Below are positions 1 through 5,805 of a stretch of 7,916 nt of DNA, one piece after another (within the stretch, counting starts at the first letter, position 1; every line of letters starts with the position of its first letter). The DNA comes from Treponema sp. (GTDB taxonomy: Bacteria > Spirochaetota > Spirochaetia > Treponematales > Breznakiellaceae), in the NCBI GenBank assembly GCA_031255815.1, contig JAIRRU010000243.1, forward strand, positions 1 through 7,916, in the 5' to 3' direction. A model generated the notes under the pieces. That model was not told the DNA's origin. It saw only the letters and a list, made by a program, of their open reading frames with translations, and did no database searches. A program made the translations under genes and the position numbers.

Positions 1-290
1 GTCACGCCGCCGATGCCAACATTCAGGGTGAAGTTACCAATATCGAGGCTTCCCCCGCTGTCAATCGTTACGCTCTTGCAGTCTGCGGACGGCGAGCTCA
101 GAACGGGGGAGGGATAGGAAACCGCAGGAATTTCCACATCGTCCGTGGAAACTGGCACCGAATTGGTACTCCAATTAGCGGGGTTGCTCCAGTCGTTGCT
201 ACTAGTCCCTTCCCAGATTACCGGAGCAGCCCCCGCCGCCAGGGGAAGCAGCAGAAGCAAAAAACTTAAAATAAAACGCTTAAATCTCAT
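1..290 (-). CDS. Exported surface-type protein, N-terminal part (runs off left edge)
   Basis: The first 96 residues are present; the rest lies left of position 1, and no stop interrupts the frame. The N-terminus is a good signal peptide: basic MRFKR, a hydrophobic core with five consecutive Leu (11-15), and a likely signal peptidase I site after Ala21 (A19-G20-A21). No lipobox Cys is present. The mature part begins with the pattern W-x-G-x4-D-W-x4-N-W-x4-V-P (W26, D33-W34, N39-W40, V45-P46) followed by a D-D-V-x-I-P segment. This pattern is common at the start of beta-strand-repeat adhesins and autotransporter-like or other cell-surface proteins of gut bacteria. The rest is Ser/Asp/Gly-rich and looks like beta repeats. 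ATG at 290 was chosen because it precedes the signal peptide directly; I see no Shine-Dalgarno sequence upstream. The exact role (adhesin, polysaccharide binding) cannot be told from this piece. Confidence 0.75.
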   Translation of the reverse strand, partial: MRFKRFILSFLLLLLPLAAGAAPVIWEGTSSNDWSNPANWSTNSVPVSTDDVEIPAVSYPSPVLSSPSADCKSVTIDSGGSLDIGNFTLNVGIGGV

Positions 291-447
291 CAACAGGCTA
301 AGTTTAGCTTTTTTTGCGGGAAAAAAACAGGGGGAAACGATCCCGCCTTCTTACCAAGCCTCCGGCCCGCCCGCCCGCGCCGGCCTTTTGGAATTCCGCC
401 TTCTCCCCAACCGCCGCCCGGGCGCCGTTTTCCGGACGGGCTGATTA

Positions 448-507
448 GGCTAAAAGTATGGGTAAAAGGATAGCCGCTAAGCGCAGGAAGCCCGCGAACT
501 TTTAGCC
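448..507. repeat. Inverted repeat, 10-bp perfect arms 40 bp apart
   Basis: GGCTAAAAGT (448-457) and ACTTTTAGCC (498-507) are exact reverse complements. The 40 bp between them contain further small self-complementary pieces around AGCCGCTAAGCGC, so an RNA from either strand could fold into a branched stem. No U-tract follows, so it is not a standard intrinsic terminator. It could be part of a leader RNA of the downstream exported-protein gene, or chance. Confidence 0.4.
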
Positions 508-657
508 GAAAAGCCCGCTCTTCATCTAAATTGCCTTGAGTCCGAGGGGTTTTTAACCCGGTTAGTATGGTTCGTGCCGTTCGCGGCTCAATTTTTTGGC
601 AGCCCGGTAAAGCCGGTGAACTTATCAGACGCTTTAGTGTAAACAAGGCCCAGGGAG

Positions 658-701
658 CCCGATAATCGGGGTTTTTGCGGTACAAAGTGCCGCAAAAACC
701 C
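658..701 (-). terminator. Strong hairpin after htrA, putative terminator without a U-tract
   Basis: GGGTTTTTGCGG (669-680) and CCGCAAAAACCC (690-701) form a perfect 12-bp stem with a 9-nt loop. The stem begins 17 bp past the htrA stop codon in the direction of transcription and is followed at once by a second small palindrome (658-670). The position fits transcription termination or 3'-end protection for the htrA message. The U residues lie inside the stem and no run of U follows, so classical intrinsic termination is uncertain. Confidence 0.45.
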
Positions 702-718
702 ACAAGCGCAACAGGCTC

Positions 719-2224
719 CTAGCGCCGGTACTTCATGCTTTCAAGGGAGGCGTCTCCCCGGGTAAAGGAGAACCAGAGTTCCCTGGCGGTCTTTTCCCGC
801 AGAACCCGGTAGAAACTCTGCAGATCCCGCACCGCCTCTCCGTTGATCTCGGTAATAATATCCCCCCGCCTCATGCCGACCACGTCCGCGGGGCTGCCGG
901 AAATTATCTGGCCCGCGACAATGCCCCGGGCGTTCCTGTCCAGGTTAAAGCCGCTCCTAACCTGATCGGTAAGGGGAAGGGGCAGCAGGCCGGGCCAGAG
1001 CCTCTTGTTGTCCGCGGCCAGCTCGTCGGTGCGGGCCTCGATGCGTACCCGGATATCCTGGGAAACGCCGTCCCGGATCAGCGTAAAGGCGGCCTGATCG
1101 CCGGCCCGAAGATCCCCTACTATCCTGGAAAGGGTGGTGGAATCCCGGGCTTCCCTGCTGTCCACATGGGTAATAAAGTCGCCGGGCACGATCCCTCCCT
1201 TATCCGCCGGGGAACCCAGGAAAACCTGGGCGGCCAGAGCCCCCCGCTTGCCCGTAAGGCCCATGGCCTCCAGCAGTTCCCGATCCGCGTCAACAAGGGA
1301 GACCCCCAGCCAGCCGTAGCTGGTGGAACCGGAGTCGATAAAATCGTCAATCGAGCGCTTGGCGTTGTTGATGGGAATGGCAAAGCCCAGGCCGATGGAA
1401 CCGCCGCCGGAACTGTTGCTGGCGATCCAGGTGTTGATGCCGATCACCTCTCCCCGGATATTTACCAGGGCGCCGCCGGAGTTCCCCTGGTTGATGGAGG
1501 TGTCAACCTGGATAAAGTCGTTGATGTTCCCGGCCGGCCCGCCGGTCCTCCCCACGGCGCTTACAATCCCCATGGTAACCGAGGACATGAAGCCCAGGGG
1601 GTTTCCCACGGCGATTGCCCAGTCCCCGACCCGCACCTGATCCGAATCGCCCAGCACCGCCACCGGAAGGCTGTCCCCGGTTTTTATCGAGATCATGGCC
1701 AGGTCTTTGCGCTCGTCCTTCCCCACCAGCTCGGCGGAATATTCCTTGCCGTCTACGGAAACCACCACAATTTCGCTGGCCCCGTCCACCACATGGAAGT
1801 TGGTAAGAATGTAGTAGAGCCCGCTTTTATGCCGAACCAGTATCCCCGAACCCATGCCCTGGGCGCGGAACTCCCGCTCCTGGCCGCGCCCGTTGGGGGC
1901 GCCTTCCCGGGGGCCGAAGAAAAATTCCCAGGGGATGCCGGGGTAGTTGGGGATCTGCTGCCGCCGGACGGAAACCGTTTTTACCTCCACTACCGAGGGA
2001 AGCACCTTATCCGCCACCGACCGGAACGCGGTCTGAAGCCCCTCGGCCACCGCAAGGGCGTCCTGGGGTATCAGCACCGGGCTTTCCTGGGCCTGGACGG
2101 ACTTCTGCCCGGGGGTGGAGCAGGAAAACGAAAGAAAAGCCAGGGAAAACCCAAAAAGAACCCCGATAAGCACCAGGTTGAACACTAAAAGATTTCTGGA
2201 CGATAATTTTTGAAAAATATTCAT
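719..2224 (-). CDS. htrA: Periplasmic HtrA/DegP-type serine protease with two PDZ domains
   Basis: This is a 501-residue trypsin-fold protease/chaperone that degrades or refolds misfolded envelope proteins. A hydrophobic N-terminal segment (about 11-34) ends at Cys35, so the protein is exported and either membrane-anchored or a lipoprotein. The catalytic triad is visible as His144 (T-N-F-H-V-V-D), Asp174 (K-D-L-A-M-I) and Ser249 (N-Q-G-N-S-G-G), so the enzyme should be active. PDZ1 spans roughly 300-395 and PDZ2 roughly 405-490; the length is normal for a two-PDZ DegP/DegQ protein. A Phe/Gly/Pro/Arg-rich stretch (about 88-122) precedes the protease core, where HtrA proteins carry the LA loop. 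The start ATG at 2224 is preceded by AAGGAG at 2235-2240. The gene is last in a minus-strand series after map but separated from it by 303 bp with its own candidate promoter. In T. pallidum, as I recall, an HtrA gene also adjoins map and a J-protein gene. Confidence 0.95.
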   Translation of the reverse strand: MNIFQKLSSRNLLVFNLVLIGVLFGFSLAFLSFSCSTPGQKSVQAQESPVLIPQDALAVAEGLQTAFRSVADKVLPSVVEVKTVSVRRQQIPNYPGIPWEFFFGPREGAPNGRGQEREFRAQGMGSGILVRHKSGLYYILTNFHVVDGASEIVVVSVDGKEYSAELVGKDERKDLAMISIKTGDSLPVAVLGDSDQVRVGDWAIAVGNPLGFMSSVTMGIVSAVGRTGGPAGNINDFIQVDTSINQGNSGGALVNIRGEVIGINTWIASNSSGGGSIGLGFAIPINNAKRSIDDFIDSGSTSYGWLGVSLVDADRELLEAMGLTGKRGALAAQVFLGSPADKGGIVPGDFITHVDSREARDSTTLSRIVGDLRAGDQAAFTLIRDGVSQDIRVRIEARTDELAADNKRLWPGLLPLPLTDQVRSGFNLDRNARGIVAGQIISGSPADVVGMRRGDIITEINGEAVRDLQSFYRVLREKTARELWFSFTRGDASLESMKYRR

Positions 2225-2255
2225 AAATTCTTTTCTCCTTAAAAAAATATACTGC

Positions 2256-2292
2256 GGATCGTTTCAAAACAAGCCGGATTTTGGAACAATCC
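2256..2292 (-). repeat. Intergenic hairpin, family copy A, in the htrA leader
   Basis: On the plus strand the arms GGATCGTTTCAAAA (2256-2269) and TTTTGGAACAATCC (2279-2292) pair over 14 positions with one C-A mismatch and one T-G wobble, around a 9-nt loop. Read in the htrA direction, the loop side contains CAAAATCCGGC, identical to the hairpin at 4562-4603. It ends 31 nt before the htrA start codon, so it lies in the 5' untranslated region. On the plus strand it is followed by a T-run, but no plus-strand gene needs a terminator there. Confidence 0.65.
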
Positions 2293-2342
2293 TGATTTTT
2301 TTACGATTTTTCGCGACGTCACTGTATTTCGTACACTACAAA

Positions 2343-2371
2343 ATAATAATATTCCGGCCCGATGGTTACAA
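2343..2371 (-). promoter_or_regulatory. Candidate sigma-70 promoter of htrA
   Basis: On the minus strand, TTGTAA (2371-2366) and TATTAT (2348-2343) are spaced by 17 bp and match the -35/-10 consensus at 4/6 and 5/6 positions. Transcription would start near 2336, giving a leader of about 112 nt that contains hairpin copy A. An imperfect dyad, ACTGTA-N5-TACACT (2321-2337), overlaps the predicted start site and could be an operator. This rests on sequence match only. Confidence 0.4.
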
Positions 2372-2471
2372 ACGCGCTTTAAATCCGGCCCGGAAGCCCC
2401 CCTTGCGCCGGGACTTTTTCGCAAAGGTCAAATCCCGCCTTCAACTTTTTATCCGTCTTTTAAATAGAGTC

Positions 2472-2499
2472 TGTCCATAATGTAGACACATTATGGACA
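2472..2499. repeat. Perfect 12-bp inverted repeat with 4-nt loop
   Basis: TGTCCATAATGT (2472-2483), loop AGAC, ACATTATGGACA (2488-2499). It lies 28 bp past the map stop codon. The arms are AT-rich and unlike the local hairpin family. Possible roles are a terminator or 3'-end stabiliser for the map message (there is no U-tract directly after it), a regulator binding site, or a mobile-element footprint. The sequence alone does not decide. Confidence 0.6.
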
Positions 2500-2527
2500 A
2501 ACTTCCTTGAAAAATAGAAACTGGCTG

Positions 2528-3307
2528 CTAGGCGCCGCCGGACAGATCGTCCAGCGGTTCGGTAAGTATCTCCGCCTTGCCCCCGTAGAGCGCCACCGTA
2601 TGCTCCCAGTGGGCGGAAGCCCTGTTGTCCGCGGTAACCACGGTCCAGCCGTCGTCCAGAACTTCCACCCCCCCGTCGCCCAGGGTTATCATCGGCTCAA
2701 TGGCGATCACCAGGCCGTTATGCATCCGGGGATTCGCCCCGCGGGGGTAGTTGGGCACCTGGGGGTCTTCGTGGAGATCGAAGCCCACCCCGTGGCCGCA
2801 GAAATCCCGCACCACCCCGTAACTGCGGGAACCGGCGTGGCCCTGCACCGCCCGGGCAATCTGGAGCAGCCGATCGCCTGCCTTGACCGCGGCGATACCC
2901 TTGTAAAGGCACTCCCTGGTTACCGCGTTAAGGGCGCGGAGATCCGGGCTTACCTTCCCGGCTTCCACGGTCAGGGCCTGATCGCTGACAAAGCCCTCCA
3001 GATCGATGCCGCAATCCAGGGATACCAGGTCTCCGTCCCTGATCTTCCGCTTGCCGGGGATGCCGTGGATCACCTCGTTGTTGATGGAAACGCAGATTGC
3101 CGCGGGGTACGGGTTATCCTTGGGGCCGTAGCCCAGGAAAGCGGGCTTTCCCCCGGCTTTCCTGATCCAGATCCGCACCCAACGGTCTATCTCGGCGGTT
3201 TCCGCGCCCGGTTTTACCAGGGGAACCAGTTCCCGGTACATGGCGGAGAGGAGTTTGCAGGATTTCCTGATCCCCGCTATCTGTTTTTCGTTTTTAAGGC
3301 GTATCAT
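2528..3307 (-). CDS. map: Methionine aminopeptidase, type I
   Basis: This 259-residue cytoplasmic metalloenzyme removes the initiator Met from nascent proteins after deformylation. The five metal ligands of the pita-bread fold are all present: Asp98 (S-L-D-C-G), Asp109 (V-S-D-Q-A), His172 (C-G-H-G-V-G), Glu204 (A-I-E-P-M) and Glu235 (H-W-E-H-T). The substrate-binding His81 (V-I-H-G-I-P) is also present. There is no N-terminal zinc or SH3-binding extension, and the length matches the short bacterial MetAP-Ia class. The frame stays open upstream to 3502, but those 65 codons overlap the preceding gene, are Gly/Pro/Arg-rich and match no MetAP. The ATG at 3307 gives the typical N-terminus M-I-R-L-K-N-E-K-Q-I and has an AGGA a few bases upstream. 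Only 8 bp separate it from the J-domain gene, so the two are very probably co-transcribed. Confidence 0.96.
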   Translation of the reverse strand: MIRLKNEKQIAGIRKSCKLLSAMYRELVPLVKPGAETAEIDRWVRIWIRKAGGKPAFLGYGPKDNPYPAAICVSINNEVIHGIPGKRKIRDGDLVSLDCGIDLEGFVSDQALTVEAGKVSPDLRALNAVTRECLYKGIAAVKAGDRLLQIARAVQGHAGSRSYGVVRDFCGHGVGFDLHEDPQVPNYPRGANPRMHNGLVIAIEPMITLGDGGVEVLDDGWTVVTADNRASAHWEHTVALYGGKAEILTEPLDDLSGGA

Positions 3308-3315
3308 CAAACATC

Positions 3316-4092
3316 CTAAACCTTGAGTTTGCGCCTGAGCCCGGCCGCGTTGGACAGGGCCGGATCCTTCTTCAGGGCCTCCCGCATAAGCGGCTCCGCG
3401 GCCGCGGCGTCCCCCATCCTCAGCAAAGTTTCGGCCATGGAACGCATCCACCGGGCCTCGTCCCGGGGGGGGAAACCCAGGCCCAGGAGGGTTTCCAAAC
3501 ATTCCACCCAGGTTTCAGCATCCACCCGGCTTTTCAGGCGCAAGCGTACCAGTTCCTTAAGGTAGCTCTCAATATCGTCCATAAAGTGCTTAAAGTAAGG
3601 CCGCCGCCGTTCCTCCCGAACCAGCGCGGCAAGAAGCAGGAAAGACTCGTGGCAACGTTCCCGCCTGTCAAGCTCCTCAGCCAGGATATAAACGCAGTCC
3701 ATCCAGTCTTCCCGGTCCAGGTAGTTTTCCATGGCAAAGCCGATGCCGCCGTTCCGATCCCAAACGGCGATGGCCGCGTCTTCCTCAAGGTGGAGCAGTT
3801 CAAAAAACACCAGCTTCGCCTGGCTTGAAGGATCGTCCGCCCGCTCCCGCAGCCAGGAACGGTAGTCGAAATCGACCTTTTTTATAAAACGGCTGTAGGC
3901 CCGGTCGTACTCGTAGCGCCGGTCCCGGTCGGAAAGCACCTCGTAGGCGCTAAGGAGCTTCCGCATCGCCTCTTCCGCCGTCTTTCCCGCGATATCCGGA
4001 TGGAGCTGCTTGGCCTTTTCACGGAAAGCCCGTTTAATCTCCTGGCTTGACGCGCTCTGCTTGACCGCAAGCAGGGAATAGTAATTTTCCAT
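3316..4092 (-). CDS. J-domain co-chaperone with TPR-like C-terminus
   Basis: This 258-residue protein has a J domain at residues 1-70: Y4-Y5-S-L-L, helix II (E19-I-K-R-A-F-R-E-K-A-K-Q-L), the essential HPD at 31-33 and A-Y-E-V-L-S-D near 49-55. It should therefore stimulate the ATPase of an Hsp70 (DnaK). It lacks the Gly/Phe region, zinc fingers and C-terminal substrate domains of DnaJ itself, so it is a type III J-protein with a specialised target. The rest is helical and charged. The last 40 residues resemble a tetratricopeptide helix pair (M-A-E-T-L-L-R-M-G-D then A-E-P-L-M-R-E-A-L). It precedes map by 8 bp. No clear Shine-Dalgarno precedes the ATG at 4092, and 32 bp separate it from the flavodoxin-like gene, so it may depend on read-through from upstream. 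An 8-bp G:C tract (3465-3472) lies in its coding sequence. Its client is unknown. Confidence 0.88.
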   Translation of the reverse strand: MENYYSLLAVKQSASSQEIKRAFREKAKQLHPDIAGKTAEEAMRKLLSAYEVLSDRDRRYEYDRAYSRFIKKVDFDYRSWLRERADDPSSQAKLVFFELLHLEEDAAIAVWDRNGGIGFAMENYLDREDWMDCVYILAEELDRRERCHESFLLLAALVREERRRPYFKHFMDDIESYLKELVRLRLKSRVDAETWVECLETLLGLGFPPRDEARWMRSMAETLLRMGDAAAAEPLMREALKKDPALSNAAGLRRKLKV

Positions 4093-4124
4093 ATTTTACA
4101 AACCGTGCCGGCGTTTCCCGAATC

Positions 4125-4532
4125 CTAGGCCCCGATGCGCTTGCCCAGCGCCTCCGCGTGGGGGGGGTTCAGGAGAATATCGCTCCAGTTTACCATCATC
4201 CCCTCTTTTTCCATGGCCTTCATCAGGTTGGAAAGGGCGCGGCCCAGGAAGAAACTGCCTTTTTTAACAAAGGCGGCGCTTTTCTTCCCCACCAGGCCGC
4301 TCCCCGCCCCCAGCACCCTGGAAAGAGGCTCGGGGATCTTGCCGGAGAAAAAGGAAACAGACTCGGCAACCACGGTGATATACTCGTAGCCGGGAAGGCG
4401 CATCCCGTCCTCGGTCCAGGCGTCCAGCAGATCAACCCGGTGGCCCATAGACTCCATACCCCTGGCCAGGGCCTTTACGTACTCGGGGATCCCCCCCCGG
4501 TTTTTCGGCATACTCACTACCGCTATTCTCAT
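4125..4532 (-). CDS. Flavodoxin-like small protein
   Basis: This 135-residue protein begins with a beta strand (M-R-I-A-V-V-S) and a loop P9-K-N-R-G-G-I15, then a long helix and a second strand (H-R-V-D-L-L-D-A). This is the layout of the flavodoxin fold, where such a loop binds the FMN phosphate. A third strand follows (Y51-I-T-V-V-A). The C-terminal half (F-V-K-K-G-S-F-F-L-G-R-A-L-S-N-L-M-K-A-M) is typical of flavodoxin-family or FMN-dependent quinone-reductase-like proteins as I know them, but the loop is not the classic T-x-T-G-x-T, so FMN binding is uncertain. The start ATG at 4532 is preceded by GGAGG and AGGAAA elements. Two 8-bp G:C tracts sit near its two ends. It lies between the stress-protein gene (73 bp upstream, with a hairpin) and the J-protein gene. 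The function is not known. Confidence 0.7.
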   Translation of the reverse strand: MRIAVVSMPKNRGGIPEYVKALARGMESMGHRVDLLDAWTEDGMRLPGYEYITVVAESVSFFSGKIPEPLSRVLGAGSGLVGKKSAAFVKKGSFFLGRALSNLMKAMEKEGMMVNWSDILLNPPHAEALGKRIGA

Positions 4533-4561
4533 AAAACTGTTTCCTGCCTCCGCTTAAAATC

Positions 4562-4603
4562 GTGAGGCTTTTTCAAAATGCCGGATTTTGAAAAAGGCTC
4601 CTC
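4562..4603 (-). repeat. Intergenic hairpin, family copy B, after usp
   Basis: CTTTTTCAAAAT (4568-4579) and ATTTTGAAAAAG (4585-4596) form a perfect 12-bp stem with loop GCCGG. An outer GAGG/CCTC pairing, beyond a small bulge, lengthens it. On the minus strand it starts 2 nt after the universal-stress-protein stop codon and ends 29 nt before the next start codon. A short T-run (GATTTT) follows after the outer arm, so weak termination or message processing between usp and the flavodoxin-like gene is possible. It shares CAAAATCCGGC with copy A. Confidence 0.65.
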
Positions 4604-4605
4604 GC

Positions 4606-5091
4606 TCACGCCTGCCGGTAAATCTGATCGATGTCCGGTTCCTTTACCAGCAGCACGGAACACTTGGCGTTTACCATAATTTCCCGGTGAGCCTGGCTGA
4701 TAATATCCCGGGCGTTGCGTTCCTTCTCCCAGCCCCCCAGGATGATAAGATCCGCCTTCCGGTCGTCCGCCACGGTAAGAATCTCGGTGTACACCGCCCC
4801 CCGGCGGATCTCCCGTTCTATCCTGACCCCCTTGGCCCGGGCCAGTTCCTCCACAAAGGAAAGGTAGCGTTCCCCGTTGGAGGTAAGGCTTTTCTCGTAT
4901 TCCTGGCTCTCCTCCTGGATGAATATCTTGCTCAGGGTAAGCTGCCTGATGGTGGCGGTATCCACCACGTAAGCCGCGGTCATCTTGCAGCGGTACGCTT
5001 TTGCCACAACGATAGCATACTTCGCCGCCAGAATAGAAGCGTCAGAACCGGTGATAGCCACAACAATATTGGAAATAGGGGGCTTTATCAT
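4606..5091 (-). CDS. Universal stress protein (UspA family), atypical nucleotide site
   Basis: This is a 161-residue single Usp domain, cytoplasmic. The alternating alpha/beta pattern is clear: strand N8-I-V-V-A-I-T followed by G15-S-D-A-S, a helix, strand A39-A-Y-V-V-D, a long helical segment (50-88), strand R90-I-E-R-E-I-R, helix Y101-T-E-I-L, strand A113-D-L-I-I-L-G-G and a C-terminal V146-L-L-V-K. In ATP-binding Usps the last strands carry G-x2-G-x9-G-(S/T); here the segment is G119-G-W-E-K-E-R-N and lacks the second glycine pair, so it may bind ATP poorly or act without it. The insert around 55-75 is longer than in minimal UspA. The start ATG overlaps the atpD stop as ATGA, implying translational coupling. 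The pairing with an ATPase subunit suggests a link to energy state, but that is inference. Confidence 0.88.
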   Translation of the reverse strand: MIKPPISNIVVAITGSDASILAAKYAIVVAKAYRCKMTAAYVVDTATIRQLTLSKIFIQEESQEYEKSLTSNGERYLSFVEELARAKGVRIEREIRRGAVYTEILTVADDRKADLIILGGWEKERNARDIISQAHREIMVNAKCSVLLVKEPDIDQIYRQA

Positions 5092-5711
5092 TCCTTGCCG
5101 GCCTTCCTTTTTAACAGTTTACTGGTGAAGAAGGAATCCCTGTCCCGTTCTTCCAGAGCGGCTTCGATGTACGCCTTGGTATCCCGGGCGGTGGGGATAA
5201 CCATCTTTTCCAGGGCGTTTACCCGGCGCTGGGTTTTCCGCAGCTCCCGGGCAAGCCGCCACGCGATGGTTCTGACCGCCGCCAGTTCCGTGCATATCTT
5301 CAGAAGCTCAAAGAATTCTAACACGGTTTCATCACATTCGGCAAACGAATTTGCCGGGGAGTACTTGAGCTCCGCTTTGGGCATACGGATCTCCAGCCCC
5401 GGCAGGGTCATTCCCGCGGCGCTAACCCGCTTTTCCTCCAACTCGAAACGGTAATGGATATCCCGGGCAAGCCGATCCGCCCGCTCCCGGCCCACGGCAA
5501 CGAGCATCCGCTTAAGAGCCGGGTAGGCGCTTGCCGCCCGGGCGTCCAGATCCCGTTCCAGAAGCTTTACCTCCTCCACCTGGCGCATAAGTTCCATAAC
5601 CAGGATCTCCCGCTTCTGCTCCAGAAGGTCGTAGCCCTCCTCCGCGGTGGCAAGGCGTTCCTTTACCCGGAGCAGGTTGCTCTTTGTGGGGGCTATCTGC
5701 TCCCTTGCCAT
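5088..5711 (-). CDS. atpD: V-type ATP synthase/ATPase subunit D (central stalk)
   Basis: Subunit D forms the rotating central shaft of V/A-type ATPases, coupling ATP turnover in the A3B3 head to ion movement through the membrane ring. The 207-residue product has the family's signatures: the N-terminal R-E-Q-I-A-P-T-K-S-N-L-L (3-14) leading into a long coiled coil (to about 60), and a C-terminal coil with R-K-T-Q-R-R-V-N-A-L-E (158-168) and Y-I-E-A-A-L-E-E-R-D (181-190). Length is normal. The frame extends upstream to 5822, but those 37 codons come from the hairpin-containing leader and have no homology; ATG at 5711 has G-rich GGGGGGAA just upstream. No other ATPase subunit gene is adjacent: upstream is an aldo/keto reductase, downstream a stress protein. 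In the treponemal operons I know, D sits beside A and B genes, so this copy is either relocated or paralogous. Confidence 0.95.
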   Translation of the reverse strand: MAREQIAPTKSNLLRVKERLATAEEGYDLLEQKREILVMELMRQVEEVKLLERDLDARAASAYPALKRMLVAVGRERADRLARDIHYRFELEEKRVSAAGMTLPGLEIRMPKAELKYSPANSFAECDETVLEFFELLKICTELAAVRTIAWRLARELRKTQRRVNALEKMVIPTARDTKAYIEAALEERDRDSFFTSKLLKRKAGKE

Positions 5712-5772
5712 AAAAATTCCCCCCGGAGGCTTTCCCGGAACTCCAACTTTTGGGAAAACCGCCCTTAATTGC

Positions 5773-5805
5773 GGCTGTTCCAAAACTTCGGTTTTTGGAA
5801 CAGCC
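5773..5805 (-). repeat. Intergenic hairpin, family copy C, in the atpD leader
   Basis: GGCTGTTCCAAAAC (5773-5786), loop TTCG, GTTTTTGGAACAGCC (5791-5805): a 14-bp stem with one bulged T. On the minus strand it ends 61 nt before the atpD start codon and is inside the predicted leader. No U-tract follows it, so it does not look like an intrinsic terminator. Confidence 0.7.

Larger units (their letters stand above)
291..718. other. 428-bp intergenic region with inverted repeats, no convincing gene
   Basis: This gap separates the start of the exported-protein gene from the end of htrA. A minus-strand reading frame of about 137 codons spans most of it, but it starts inside a perfect hairpin, has no ribosome binding site and has a low-complexity Gly/Arg-rich composition, so I do not call it. 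What is visible: a strong hairpin at 669-701, a small palindrome at 658-670 (CCCGAT-A-ATCGGG), a short GGGTT/AACCC dyad near 546-558, and 10-bp inverted arms at 448-457 and 498-507. It must also hold the promoter of the exported-protein gene, which I could not identify. I see no tRNA. Confidence 0.6.
2225..2527. other. 303-bp intergenic region between map and htrA
   Basis: No gene is supported here. Going with transcription from map towards htrA it holds a perfect 12-bp inverted repeat (2472-2499), a candidate sigma-70 promoter (2343-2371), an imperfect 6-bp dyad near the predicted start site (ACTGTA at 2321 and TACACT at 2332), a member of the local hairpin family (2256-2292) and the htrA ribosome binding site. 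It is visibly AT-richer than the flanking genes, as expected for a regulatory region. Confidence 0.6.

Noticed and set aside
290..703. Minus-strand open frame of 137 codons in the left intergenic region
   Set aside because: It starts inside the 669-701 hairpin, lacks a ribosome binding site, and ends as low-complexity Gly/Arg/Pro sequence. It might be part of a dispersed repeat; a self-search of the genome would tell.
1166..2188. Plus-strand open frame of 340 codons
   Set aside because: It lies fully antisense to htrA, whose catalytic triad and PDZ domains are unmistakable. The translation shows no domain pattern and is a by-product of GC-rich codon use.
2256..2301. Hairpin plus T-run read as a plus-strand intrinsic terminator
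   Set aside because: No plus-strand gene lies upstream. The hairpin belongs to the local repeat family and sits in the htrA leader.
2321..2337. LexA-like SOS box (CTGTA...TACAC) before htrA
   Set aside because: The half-sites are spaced wrongly and one base differs from perfect symmetry; the match to known LexA boxes is too weak.
2507..3319. Plus-strand open frame of 270 codons
   Set aside because: It is antisense to map, which carries all five metal ligands. The composition is that of a mirrored frame.
3308..3502. 65-codon N-terminal extension of methionine aminopeptidase
   Set aside because: It overlaps the end of the J-domain gene and has Gly/Pro/Arg-rich content with no family match; the ATG at 3307 gives the standard MetAP N-terminus.
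4588..5454. Plus-strand open frame of 288 codons
   Set aside because: It runs antisense across both usp and atpD and changes character at their junction, as expected for a shadow frame.
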